A stretch of DNA of 12,119 nt from Candidatus Jordarchaeia archaeon (lineage in GTDB: Archaea; Asgardarchaeota; Jordiarchaeia; Jordiarchaeales; Freyrarchaeaceae), in the NCBI GenBank assembly GCA_018383835.1, contig JAHAWR010000040.1, positions 1 to 12,119 of the forward strand, read 5' to 3'. Position 1 is the stretch's first letter. Every line of letters starts with the position of its first letter. The position numbers and the translations under genes are program-made. Shown one piece after another: positions 1 through 6,340 of the stretch. Under the pieces are notes generated by a model that saw only the letters and a list, made by a program, of their open reading frames with translations, was not told where the DNA came from and did no database searches.

Positions 1-36
1 GGGAAGTTTTTAGACACGAGCGCGTGGTTGGTCATA

Positions 37-46
37 TAAATTGTTA
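37..46 (-). promoter_or_regulatory. Possible TATA box facing left, out of the window
   Basis: Read on the minus strand, the AT-rich block reads AATTTATATG, close to the archaeal box A. Transcription from it would start near bases 10-15 and run out of the left edge, so it could serve a gene or RNA just outside the window. No coding start is visible within the remaining bases. This is a weak call resting on one short motif. Confidence 0.25.
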
Positions 47-73
47 AAGAGCATTATTTCCTTCAAGAGTTCT

Positions 74-107
74 CTGTAAGAAAACAGTCACGAGAAAAGA
101 AAGTGGA
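74..107 (-). terminator. T-rich terminator candidate after the aminotransferase gene
   Basis: On the minus strand, 30-60 bases after the aminotransferase stop, there are three pyrimidine/T-rich runs (including TTTCTTTTCTC and TGTTTTCTT). Archaeal RNA polymerase commonly stops at oligo-T tracts without a hairpin, and no strong stem is seen here. Placement fits the end of a single-gene transcript. Confidence 0.35.
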
Positions 108-135
108 TGAGCGTCTATGAATCCGGCGGCTGAGT

Positions 136-1260
136 CTACCTTTGCAGGAGAGCCTCTCTTAAGGGGAATTTCAAGTCCAAGAGGGCTTGCTTAATTGCTT
201 TTAGTGTGATGTCGATCTCGCGTTCAGTAACGCGCCCCATGTGCCCTATTCTGAAGATCTCTCCTGTAAGCTTATCCTGCCCTCCGGATATTACGACCCC
301 GTGCTCTCTCACTTTTTGGCGGAACTCTTGATCCTTTATTCCTTCAGGCATTTTGACTGCCGTGACCGTGACCGAGCAAATTTCCTCTCTCACAGGGAAG
401 AGCTCAAGGCCCATGGCCTTCACGCCGTCTCTTGTCAGTTTGGCTACACTGTGGTGCCTAGCTATGACGTTGTCTAGTCCCTCGTCGAACATGAGGTTCA
501 GCGCATCGTCTAGAGCGTAAAGGAGTGTTATGGCTATCGTGTAGGGTGTTTGCGGCGGGCTCTTACCCAAGCTTTTCTTGTAGCTAACTAAATCGAAGTA
601 GAATGCCCTCCTCTTGGTCTTATTGATAACCTCCCATGCTTCGTCCGAGACGGATATGAAGGAGAACCCGGGAGGGATAGCGAAGCACTTTTGGCTTCCA
701 GCCAAGCACAGGTCGATTTTCCATTCGTCGACTGGAATATGGTCGCCTCCCATGCTGGAAATAGCGTCCACAATTAGGAGGGCACCATGGTTCTTAACTA
801 TCCTTGAAATTTCCTCGACAGGATTTTTAACTCCTGTAGATGTTTCATTGTGCGTTACCGTGACGGCTTTAACGTCGCCGTGCTCGTCCAAGGCGGCTTT
901 AACTTGCTCTGGATTTATTGCGTCACCCCACTCTGAGGAAACTTCTACGACGTTTGCCTCGAAGACCTCCGCTATCTTCTTGAACCTCTCACTAAACTTT
1001 CCACAGGTTGTACAGAGAATCTTATCTCCCGGCTCTACTATGTTTGCGAGTGCAGCCTCCATCGCCCCCGTGCCCGACGCCGTAAGTATAAAGAGGTCGT
1101 TCTCTGTCCTGAAAACCTCCTTTAGTCTCTCAACGCAACGGGTTAAAAGTGTACCCGTCTCCTTACTCCTGTGAGAGATCATCTGCCTGCTCATCGCTTT
1201 AAGCGTTGATTCTGCCAAGAACGTCGGTCCCGGAATCATTAAGAGTTCCTCTCTAGCCAT
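136..1260 (-). CDS. Class V PLP aminotransferase, alanine/serine-glyoxylate (serine-pyruvate) family
   Basis: A 374-residue fold-type I PLP enzyme of the alanine-glyoxylate/serine-pyruvate aminotransferase family (COG0075-like). It would move an amino group between alanine or serine and glyoxylate or pyruvate in the cytoplasm. Visible features are the cofactor phosphate-binding SGTGAMEAA (residues 62-70), HNETSTG near 137-143, VDAISS with the pyridine-nitrogen Asp165, the Schiff-base lysine in GSQKCF (about Lys191), and a carboxylate-binding Arg in IFRIGHMG (about Arg337). I start at the ATG at 1260: MAREELLMIPGP is the typical N-terminus, and GAGGTG lies 7 bases upstream (1268-1273). A 12-residue upstream extension is open but would bypass that site. 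The gene is a single cistron, divergent from the zinc-ribbon/aEF1-beta operon. The exact donor and acceptor cannot be read from sequence. A role in glycine-serine supply to one-carbon metabolism is inference. Confidence 0.9.
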   Translation of the reverse strand: MAREELLMIPGPTFLAESTLKAMSRQMISHRSKETGTLLTRCVERLKEVFRTENDLFILTASGTGAMEAALANIVEPGDKILCTTCGKFSERFKKIAEVFEANVVEVSSEWGDAINPEQVKAALDEHGDVKAVTVTHNETSTGVKNPVEEISRIVKNHGALLIVDAISSMGGDHIPVDEWKIDLCLAGSQKCFAIPPGFSFISVSDEAWEVINKTKRRAFYFDLVSYKKSLGKSPPQTPYTIAITLLYALDDALNLMFDEGLDNVIARHHSVAKLTRDGVKAMGLELFPVREEICSVTVTAVKMPEGIKDQEFRQKVREHGVVISGGQDKLTGEIFRIGHMGRVTEREIDITLKAIKQALLDLKFPLREALLQR

Positions 1261-1303
1261 GTAGTAACACCTCACGTGATTAAGCTTAACTCTCAAGGAA
1301 GTG

Positions 1304-1313
1304 CTAATAAAAT
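1304..1313 (-). promoter_or_regulatory. TATA box for the aminotransferase gene
   Basis: The minus strand reads ATTTTATTAG here, about 45-50 bases before the ATG at 1260. The predicted start of transcription is near 1280, leaving a short leader that contains the GAGGTG ribosome-binding site. Confidence 0.45.
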
Positions 1314-1343
1314 TACCTAATCTCGACTGTGTTTGACCGTGAA

Positions 1344-1353
1344 GGTTAAAAAG
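1344..1353 (+). promoter_or_regulatory. TATA box for the zinc-ribbon/aEF1-beta operon
   Basis: GGTTAAAAAG, preceded by the purine-rich GAAG typical of a BRE, sits about 45 bases before the ATG at 1397. Predicted transcription would begin near 1373. The site is back to back with the TATA-like box of the divergent aminotransferase gene about 35 bases away. Confidence 0.45.
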
Positions 1354-1396
1354 GGATGTGAATTAACTGTGTCAAAAACAGTAGAAAGGGAGCGCC

Positions 1397-1573
1397 ATGT
1401 CAGAGGTAAAGTTGCCCTTGTGTAGTAGCTGTTCTAAGCCAATCCACCCTGAGAAGGGAGGTGTCAAGTTCCCCTGCCCTAACTGCGGCAAAGTAGTCAT
1501 CTGGCGCTGCTACAGGTGCAGGCAACTGGGAAACCCATACAAGTGCCCAGTCTGTAATTTCGAAGGGCCATAA
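1397..1573 (+). CDS. Small double zinc-ribbon protein (DUF1610-like), partner of aEF1-beta
   Basis: A 58-residue protein with four CxxC pairs at Cys9/Cys12, Cys27/Cys30, Cys38/Cys41 and Cys50/Cys53, enough for two structural zinc ribbons, with IWRCYRCRQ between them. GGGAG (1388-1392) lies 4 bases before the ATG. The stop is followed 10 bases later by the aEF1-beta start, and the two share one promoter. A small zinc ribbon directly upstream of the EF-1-beta gene is a recurring archaeal arrangement, which supports the call and implies a translation or RNA-binding role. No biochemical function can be assigned. The gene is short but convincing because of the regular cysteine spacing and its position. 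Confidence 0.88.
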   Translation: MSEVKLPLCSSCSKPIHPEKGGVKFPCPNCGKVVIWRCYRCRQLGNPYKCPVCNFEGP

Positions 1574-1583
1574 GAGGAGGATG

Positions 1584-1856
1584 ATGTCCTTGGGGAAGGT
1601 TGTTATGACCGTGAAGGTTTTCCCTACATCGACAGATGTCCCCTTAGAACTACTATTGGAGAAGATAAGGGCTTCCCTGCCAAGCGAGGCGGAGCTACAT
1701 AGCTCAGAGAAGATTCCGATAGCCTTTGGCTTGAACGCCTTGAGAGTCAATGTTCTGGTTCCAGAGGAGGAGAAGGCAGCCACACAAGTTGAGAAAGCGA
1801 TAACAAGCATAGAAGAAGTAAGCGAAATAGAGGTAGAAATAGTTAGAAGAGTCTGA
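1584..1856 (+). CDS. ef1b: Archaeal translation elongation factor 1-beta (nucleotide exchange factor)
   Basis: A 90-residue, acidic, single-domain aEF1-beta that should reload aEF1-alpha with GTP during elongation. Family features are the N-terminal strand KVVMTVKVFP, the spaced acidic helices, FGLNALRVNVLVP in the middle, and the C-terminal SEIEVEIVRRV strand. The usual archaeal length is about 90 residues. The start is uncertain. GAGGAGG (1574-1580) is followed at once by ATGATG; the ATG at 1584 leaves 3 bases of spacing. A TTG at 1590 would give the family-typical MGKVV with 9 bases of spacing, and TTG starts are common in this window. It is co-transcribed with the upstream zinc ribbon. 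Confidence 0.93.
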   Translation: MSLGKVVMTVKVFPTSTDVPLELLLEKIRASLPSEAELHSSEKIPIAFGLNALRVNVLVPEEEKAATQVEKAITSIEEVSEIEVEIVRRV

Positions 1857-1885
1857 AACAAAATAGAAAAACGGTAAGCACCACC

Positions 1886-1899
1886 GTATAATTTAAAAG
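1886..1899 (+). promoter_or_regulatory. Promoter (TATA) of cdhB
   Basis: GTATAATTTAAAAG contains a good box A (TTTAAAAG). It lies 55-60 bases before the cdhB start, predicting transcription from about 1920 and a leader of roughly 30 bases. Just upstream, ACGGT (1871-1875) and ACCGT (1883-1887) can form a five-pair stem, either the tail of the aEF1-beta transcript or a small operator. Confidence 0.5.
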
Positions 1900-1953
1900 G
1901 ATGACTCGTCAATAGACCACTGAGCTAGACATGAGTGGTTAAGGGTGATTAGG

Positions 1954-2484
1954 GTGTCTCTTGGTCCTATCCCTTGGCAATTAGCTAATGTTCAAGGACC
2001 CAGAACAGCCAAGGTTATTAACAATGCGAAGGTTGTAGTAGCCCGCATAAAGAGAAAAAAGAACCCCATTTTGATCGCAGGTCCAAATATAACTAGAGAG
2101 GTTGAAGGTAAAAAGCTCATTGATTACGCTATTGAAATGGGGAAAGCCGGAATAACCGTAGTCGCGACGGCGCACGTGGTTAAAGACTTCATAAGTGCTG
2201 GCTTCACAAATGTGATTTCAATGGGACTCTCGGACATATCAAACCGCCTGAGAGACCCGAACTGGAGTGGATTTAGCGGTAAAGGAAAACCCGAACTAGC
2301 ACTTTACCTTGGCGGATTATACTACACGCAAAGCCAGTCTCTTTCAGCTCTAAAAAACTTCTCGGACGTAGAAACTATAAGCCTGGACAGAGAGTACCAT
2401 CCAAACGCCGACTGGAGCTTTCCGAACTTAAACCCGAAAGAATGGAAGGAAGTAATGGATGAACTCATCAGCCTTCTCAAGTAG
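1954..2484 (+). CDS. cdhB: CO dehydrogenase/acetyl-CoA synthase (ACDS) epsilon subunit
   Basis: A 176-residue protein matching CdhB, the small epsilon subunit that binds the CO dehydrogenase alpha subunit of the archaeal acetyl-CoA decarbonylase/synthase complex (Wood-Ljungdahl pathway). It has a Rossmann-like DHS fold with no metal ligands of its own. Diagnostic stretches are the first strand NPILIAGPNI, the LRDPNW segment (residues about 100-104), and the tail with ALKNFSDVETISLDREY followed by MDELISLL; these line up with methanogen CdhB from memory. I prefer GTG 1954 because GGTGAT (1944-1949), a perfect match to the 16S tail, sits 4 bases before it. GTG 1945 adds three residues. The gene stands alone with its own promoter and T-rich terminator. 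The catalytic alpha, beta, gamma and delta subunits are not in this window. Confidence 0.88.
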   Translation: MSLGPIPWQLANVQGPRTAKVINNAKVVVARIKRKKNPILIAGPNITREVEGKKLIDYAIEMGKAGITVVATAHVVKDFISAGFTNVISMGLSDISNRLRDPNWSGFSGKGKPELALYLGGLYYTQSQSLSALKNFSDVETISLDREYHPNADWSFPNLNPKEWKEVMDELISLLK

Positions 2485-2502
2485 AAGGGATTGTAACAGT
2501 AA

Positions 2503-2526
2503 CTGATTTTATTTTTCTCTTTTGTC
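2503..2526 (+). terminator. T-rich terminator after cdhB
   Basis: GATTTTATTTTTCTCTTTTG begins about 20 bases after the cdhB stop. It contains three runs of four or five T without a stem, the usual form of archaeal intrinsic termination. Confidence 0.6.
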
Positions 2527-2535
2527 CTAACGTGT

Positions 2536-2572
2536 AAAGTTTTTAATGGGGTTTCGGGCGGTTTAGCCGCTT
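2536..2572 (+). other. Intergenic TATA-like box followed by a GC hairpin
   Basis: AAAGTTTTTAATGG (2536-2549) resembles a box A. GCGG (2558-2561) pairs with CCGC (2567-2570) around a short loop, with one G-T pair extending the stem. They sit between the cdhB terminator and the KH gene promoter. This may be a second promoter or a regulatory stem; no RNA family is recognised. Confidence 0.25.
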
Positions 2573-2596
2573 ACGCATATTTTCAGTTGTGAAGAA

Positions 2597-2608
2597 AATT
2601 TTTTAAGG
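2597..2608 (+). promoter_or_regulatory. TATA box for the KH-domain gene
   Basis: AATTTTTTAAGG lies about 50 bases before the ATG at 2655 and predicts a start of transcription near 2628-2630. That places an in-frame TTG at 2619 upstream of the transcript, which supports the ATG as start. Confidence 0.5.
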
Positions 2609-2654
2609 CTTTCCTTCTTTGTTAATCGCAAGGCTGGAGTGGAGATTTGGCCGG

Positions 2655-3161
2655 ATGAAGACACCGATATGCACATTTTGCTTGAAAAGTGGAGTTCTAT
2701 GCCCTAGGTGTCAGGAGAAGGTTGATAAAGGGGAGGTTAGCGACCTCGACATAAAGGTAGCTAAGCACCTAGTTGAACTTGAAGAACGCTTCTCCAGCCT
2801 TAAAGATGTGAAATTTGTCAGGGCGATTAAGTCCGACAACCTAGTTGTAATCGTTGTAGGGGAAGGTAACATACCGAACCTTATAGGCCCTAAAGGACGA
2901 GTGATTAAAAGTTTAAGCGATGAGCTCGGCAGAAAAATACGTGTTATAGAGGAGTCGTCCTCCTTGAAAAAGACGATAGAGGACATAATATCCCCGGTTA
3001 ACTTACTTGGAGTGAACACTGTTTGGCTACCTGACGGGAGCAATGAGAAGAAGGTAAGGATCCGCCAATCTGAAAGCAAAAAGCTTCCCGCATCAACGCA
3101 TGTTTTGGAAAAAATCATCTATGATCTGACCGGGGAAAGGGTAAGGTTCGTCTTCGAATAA
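2655..3161 (+). CDS. Zinc-ribbon plus KH-domain RNA-binding protein (archaeal NusA-like)
   Basis: A 168-residue predicted RNA-binding protein. The N-terminus has a compact zinc ribbon with Cys6, Cys9, Cys16 and Cys19 (CxxC-x6-CxxC). A type 2 KH domain follows, with the GxxG loop IGPKGRVI (Gly78-Gly81). Residues about 115-168 form a second, less clear KH-like unit ending in a basic strand. This combination is the archaeal NusA-like family, assumed to act in transcription elongation or antitermination, but its target RNA is not known. The ATG at 2655 follows two GGAG motifs (2636-2639, 2641-2644), and the cysteine motif starts at residue 6, so little is missing. It runs tail to tail into aspS with two bases between the stop codons. 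Confidence 0.85.
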   Translation: MKTPICTFCLKSGVLCPRCQEKVDKGEVSDLDIKVAKHLVELEERFSSLKDVKFVRAIKSDNLVVIVVGEGNIPNLIGPKGRVIKSLSDELGRKIRVIEESSSLKKTIEDIISPVNLLGVNTVWLPDGSNEKKVRIRQSESKKLPASTHVLEKIIYDLTGERVRFVFE

Positions 3162-3163
3162 AA

Positions 3164-4486
3164 TCATGGGGTAAGCCTGTCCCTGTCCCGGGGGTAGAAT
3201 ACGCATTCTCTTATGTTCTCTACCCCGGTTATCACCATTATGAGCCTGTCTAGGCCTAGCCCCCAGCCGGCGTGGGGTGGCATCCCCCAGTCGAATGTTT
3301 TCAGGTGAAAGTCGAAGGAAGACGGGGCTAACCCCTGCTCCTTTAGCCTCTTGATCAGTAACTCTTTCTCGTGAATCCTCGTGCCGCCAGAGGCAAGCTC
3401 GATCCACTCGTACATTAAGTCAAATGCTTCACAGACCTCTGGCCGGTTCTCCCTCGGCTTTATGTAGAAGGGTTTCCCCTTTGTCGGCCATTCCGTTATG
3501 AAGTAGAAGCCTTTGATGGCTTCTCCAAGCTCGCGGTATGCCGGAGTCGAGATGTCTTCACCCCAAGCGATTGGGATTCCTCGCTCCTCCAAGACGCCAA
3601 GGATTTCAGTGTAGGTGTACCTTGGGAATGGGGGCTCCTGAACCTCAAGTTTTCTCCCGAGTACGCTTAATTCCCTCCTGCATTCATCAGCCACCTTGCG
3701 GAGGACGTAGTATATTAGCCGCTCCAAGAGGTTCATCACGTCCTCAGCGTCAGCGAACGCCACCTCGACGTCGACCACATAGACCTCACTCAGGTGCCTG
3801 ACCGTTCTGCTCTCCTCAGCGCGATAGCACGGCCCGATCTCGAACACCTTCTCAAAAACGCTTGAGAGCTGCTCTTTGTAGAGCTGGGCTGACTGACTCA
3901 GGAAGGCTTCACGTTCATAGTATGATATGGGGAAAAGTTCGGCGCCTCCCTCCGTAGCTGAGGCAATTATCTTTGGCGTTTGTACTTCAGTGAATCCTTC
4001 GTCTATAAGGAAGCTTCTTATGAACCTGAGGACGTTGTGCCTCAGCCTAAAGATGGCGTTCACTTTGGGCCTCCTAAGGTCGAGCACCCTGTTGTCGAGG
4101 CGCGTGTCGAGGTTGGCATCGGTCTTCCCCGACGGGTCTAGGGGGAGAGGCGAGGCGGCAACGTTCAGAATGACTAGCTCTTCAGGTATTATTTCGGCTC
4201 CCCCCGGGGCGTTTTCCATGAATTTAACTGTTCCCCGCACTGCCACCACGTACTCCTTGCCTAATTCCTTAGCCTTCTCGTAAAGCCCTCCGCTTCTCTT
4301 GGGGAACGTCACCTGAACTCTTCCCTCCATATCCCTCAGGATCACAAACACGAGGCCGCCGAGATCCCTTACGCGCTCAACCCACCCGCAGACAACAACC
4401 TCTTTCCCGTCAAGCTCCGGCTTTATATCCTTCGAGTAATGTGTCCTCCTAAGTTTAGGCGGGCTGCATGGCAACGCTACCACCAT
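3164..4486 (-). CDS. aspS: Aspartyl-tRNA synthetase, archaeal type
   Basis: A 440-residue class IIb synthetase that charges tRNA(Asp), and possibly tRNA(Asn). An N-terminal OB-fold anticodon-binding domain covers about 15-115, including GWVERVRDLGG (34-44). The catalytic core shows motif 1 ending near FTEVQTPKI (165-173), motif 2 beginning GPCYRAEESRTVRHL (218-232), and motif 3 GWGLGLDRLIM (407-417). The family-typical C-terminus FYPRDRDRLTP is intact. GAGGGG lies 4 bases before the ATG (minus strand; plus bases 4491-4496). The first 12 residues extend beyond the usual RTHYS start. Glu37 occupies a position that is Trp or His in characterised archaeal enzymes, one of those linked to tRNA(Asn) discrimination, so specificity is not predictable. 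It is the last gene of pth2-truD-aspS, 44 bases after truD. Confidence 0.95.
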   Translation of the reverse strand: MVVALPCSPPKLRRTHYSKDIKPELDGKEVVVCGWVERVRDLGGLVFVILRDMEGRVQVTFPKRSGGLYEKAKELGKEYVVAVRGTVKFMENAPGGAEIIPEELVILNVAASPLPLDPSGKTDANLDTRLDNRVLDLRRPKVNAIFRLRHNVLRFIRSFLIDEGFTEVQTPKIIASATEGGAELFPISYYEREAFLSQSAQLYKEQLSSVFEKVFEIGPCYRAEESRTVRHLSEVYVVDVEVAFADAEDVMNLLERLIYYVLRKVADECRRELSVLGRKLEVQEPPFPRYTYTEILGVLEERGIPIAWGEDISTPAYRELGEAIKGFYFITEWPTKGKPFYIKPRENRPEVCEAFDLMYEWIELASGGTRIHEKELLIKRLKEQGLAPSSFDFHLKTFDWGMPPHAGWGLGLDRLIMVITGVENIRECVFYPRDRDRLTP

Positions 4487-4530
4487 TCTGCCCCTCGAGG
4501 AAGTTTAAGTGGTGGTGGAACTCACAGGTA

Positions 4531-5868
4531 TTAATATTTTGTTGGATCCGTCTTCATTATCTCGCGTGTAAGACACGTCGCGTAGCTCCCCTTGGGGAGG
4601 AAGAATGATAAGGATGCCATAACCCCGTCCAGCTCTCTGTCCACTGAGACCCTCAGCAGCTTTAGCGTCGGCGGGTTAATCAGTGCCTGCCTGAAGTCTC
4701 CTCTCGCGGCGAGCTCTGGCATTGACTTCATCTTAAAAGCATCTAAGCTGACCCCGAGCTCGGACAGAACCCGCTTAACTATTCCTTCCTGCGGGGAGCC
4801 CGGTGGAAGGAGGGTATCGTAACCGACGACGGGAAGAGCCAATATCGCTCGCCCGCATTCTATGAGAGAGTTAACATCGTTCACGTTGCCCTCGTTAACT
4901 AGAATCAGAGAGTCCGGTAAGCTGTTTTTTATGGTTACGGCAAAGTCTCCCACGTTAACCCGGTTCAGTGGGAGGCCAAGCATCCTCCTTTCACTCAGAA
5001 CAAGATTGAATATGTAGGACTGGGCTGCGTGAACAAACATCATGGCTAACCCTCTCGGCAGCCTCCTGAAGGCGCCCACGAAGTCGTTTGGAAACTTCAC
5101 CAAGTGGTTGAGCATAGCGCGTTCATACGCCAAGTGGTTGGGGAAGAGCTTTAGCGCACCCTTAAAATCTGCTGTTTCGGCTAAGTAGCTTCTAGCCGCC
5201 CTAGCTTCCTCGCTCTCCATCGGGTAGACGCGGGAGAGAAACTCCATCGCCGCCTCCCTGAACTCCCCTCTAAGAAGCTTTAGGCCGACCATATGCGTTA
5301 CGGGCCGCGTGACGCCAAACCTCTGATGCCCATAGAAGTTCGGAAAACCCCCCTCCTCCTCCAGCTCCACCATGATTTTAATTATCCTTTCCTCAGCTCT
5401 CCAGGCAGGTAGGCGGATCTCGCGTATGTTAACCCTGAAGAAGTTCCCCCAGAGGTCGCCCAGCTTGACCCCCTCAGCCGAGCGCCATGCCCCCCTTATA
5501 ACGACGCCCCTAATTTTTAGGGACTTCAAAGCTTCAGGGTCAACTCTCCAAGCGCTCATCCTCTGAACGGCGATCGCTCTCTTATCCTTAACCCCGGCGT
5601 AGGAGAAGCGCTTCCTGCTAACCCTCAGCGCCCTCGCCATCATCCTTATCATCTCAAAGGTGTCGTATCTGCCATGGCGTTCAACAACGAAGACGCAGTA
5701 GTCTCCTTCCCCTCCACAGGTGTTCCAGCTGAGACCTCTCCGGAGAACTTCCCCTTCAAGGGTCACCTCCTCAACTATGAAGTCTTCCAGCTTAAACCTG
5801 AGGCGGCCGCCCACACCTGGAGTCTTCGTTATGAAGAAGCGCATCCCCAAGTCGAACTCCAAGCCCAA
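4531..5868 (-). CDS. truD: tRNA pseudouridine(13) synthase TruD
   Basis: A 445-residue TruD-family pseudouridine synthase, which converts U13 of tRNAs, and U35 of some pre-tRNAs in archaea and eukaryotes. Visible hallmarks are FKLEDFIVEEV near the N-terminus (25-35), the catalytic loop AGVKDKRAIAVQ with Asp95, FPNFYGHQRFG (175-185), the helix FVHAAQSYIFNLVL (278-291) and the C-terminal LPKGSYATCLTREIM (424-438). The TRUD insertion domain lies between. The start is a TTG at 5868 with GAGGG 7 bases upstream. The ATG at 5844 would give MRFFITKTPG, but archaeal homologues usually have a few residues before that conserved stretch. It begins 35 bases after the pth2 stop, in the same operon, so a tRNA-maturation, tRNA-recycling and tRNA-charging set is transcribed together. 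Confidence 0.93.
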   Translation of the reverse strand: MGLEFDLGMRFFITKTPGVGGRLRFKLEDFIVEEVTLEGEVLRRGLSWNTCGGEGDYCVFVVERHGRYDTFEMIRMMARALRVSRKRFSYAGVKDKRAIAVQRMSAWRVDPEALKSLKIRGVVIRGAWRSAEGVKLGDLWGNFFRVNIREIRLPAWRAEERIIKIMVELEEEGGFPNFYGHQRFGVTRPVTHMVGLKLLRGEFREAAMEFLSRVYPMESEEARAARSYLAETADFKGALKLFPNHLAYERAMLNHLVKFPNDFVGAFRRLPRGLAMMFVHAAQSYIFNLVLSERRMLGLPLNRVNVGDFAVTIKNSLPDSLILVNEGNVNDVNSLIECGRAILALPVVGYDTLLPPGSPQEGIVKRVLSELGVSLDAFKMKSMPELAARGDFRQALINPPTLKLLRVSVDRELDGVMASLSFFLPKGSYATCLTREIMKTDPTKY

Positions 5869-5903
5869 TATGGTTCCCTCACAACATCCACAGCTTCACA
5901 GGG

Positions 5904-6260
5904 CTAGAGTAGGGGGAGGCTGCCTGTCAGCTGGTCTATTATCTCGTTTGGAGCTGGACCTATGGCTAGGGTCGTTACCGTTCCGGGCGGAATCTCGGTT
6001 AACCCCATGTCACGGATCTTAGCATAGGGTAGCCCCTTCTCTTCCGCCTTCTTCTCGAAAAGCTCTAGCTCCTCGAGCGACGAAACTTTCAAAGCTACCT
6101 TCTTCTGTCCTTCTTCCATCCACCTCTGCCACCACTCCGGTCTGCCCCGCCTCGCCTCTTCTGCTGCCGAAACCGCCGCATGAGCCACCTGAACCGCCGT
6201 CTTCCCTTTACTCATCTTCAAGTCACTCCTAATCAGTATGACCATCTTGTACTCGAACAA
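5904..6260 (-). CDS. pth2: Peptidyl-tRNA hydrolase, archaeal/eukaryotic type (Pth2)
   Basis: A 118-residue Pth2 enzyme that cleaves the ester bond of peptidyl-tRNA released from stalled ribosomes. Family marks are MVILIRSDLKMSKGK near the N-terminus (Lys18, Lys20), QVAHA with His27, and RDMGLTEIPPGTVTTLAIGP (83-102) with Asp84 forming the end of the active site. I place the start at the TTG at 6260 because AGGTGAT, a seven-base match to the 16S 3' tail, ends 5 bases before it. A TTG at 6266 overlaps that site, and an ATG at 6245 would trim the first strand. It is the first gene of the leftward translation operon and is divergent from the geranylgeranyl reductase gene. Confidence 0.94.
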   Translation of the reverse strand: MFEYKMVILIRSDLKMSKGKTAVQVAHAAVSAAEEARRGRPEWWQRWMEEGQKKVALKVSSLEELELFEKKAEEKGLPYAKIRDMGLTEIPPGTVTTLAIGPAPNEIIDQLTGSLPLL

Positions 6261-6297
6261 TGCCAATCACCTGTAATCCATCATAAACCAACAACCA

Positions 6298-6311
6298 CAC
6301 ATTTAAAAATG
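6298..6311. promoter_or_regulatory. Shared TATA region between divergent pth2 and geranylgeranyl reductase genes
   Basis: The block CACATTTAAAAATG is the only strongly AT-rich box in the 80-base divergent gap. Rightward it would start transcription near 6330, about 10 bases before the reductase TTG. Leftward it would start near 6280, just ahead of the AGGTGAT site of pth2. One box may serve both directions, or one direction may use a weaker sequence nearby. Confidence 0.4.
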
Positions 6312-6340
6312 CTACAGAAGAAAGGAATAGAGGGTTGCTT

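Noticed and set aside
614..1174. 186-codon antisense frame inside the aminotransferase gene
   Set aside because: It is fully overlapped by a gene with clear PLP motifs; the antisense peptide is low in recognisable structure.
1400..1912. 170-codon antisense frame across the zinc-ribbon and aEF1-beta genes
   Set aside because: It spans two well-supported plus-strand genes and has no family resemblance.
1931..1942. ATG start for cdhB at 1931
   Set aside because: The frame meets TAA after three codons and is not in the CdhB frame.
2619..2654. Twelve-residue N-terminal extension of the KH protein from a TTG
   Set aside because: It would start upstream of the transcript predicted from the TATA box at 2597-2608, and the zinc-ribbon begins properly from the ATG at 2655.
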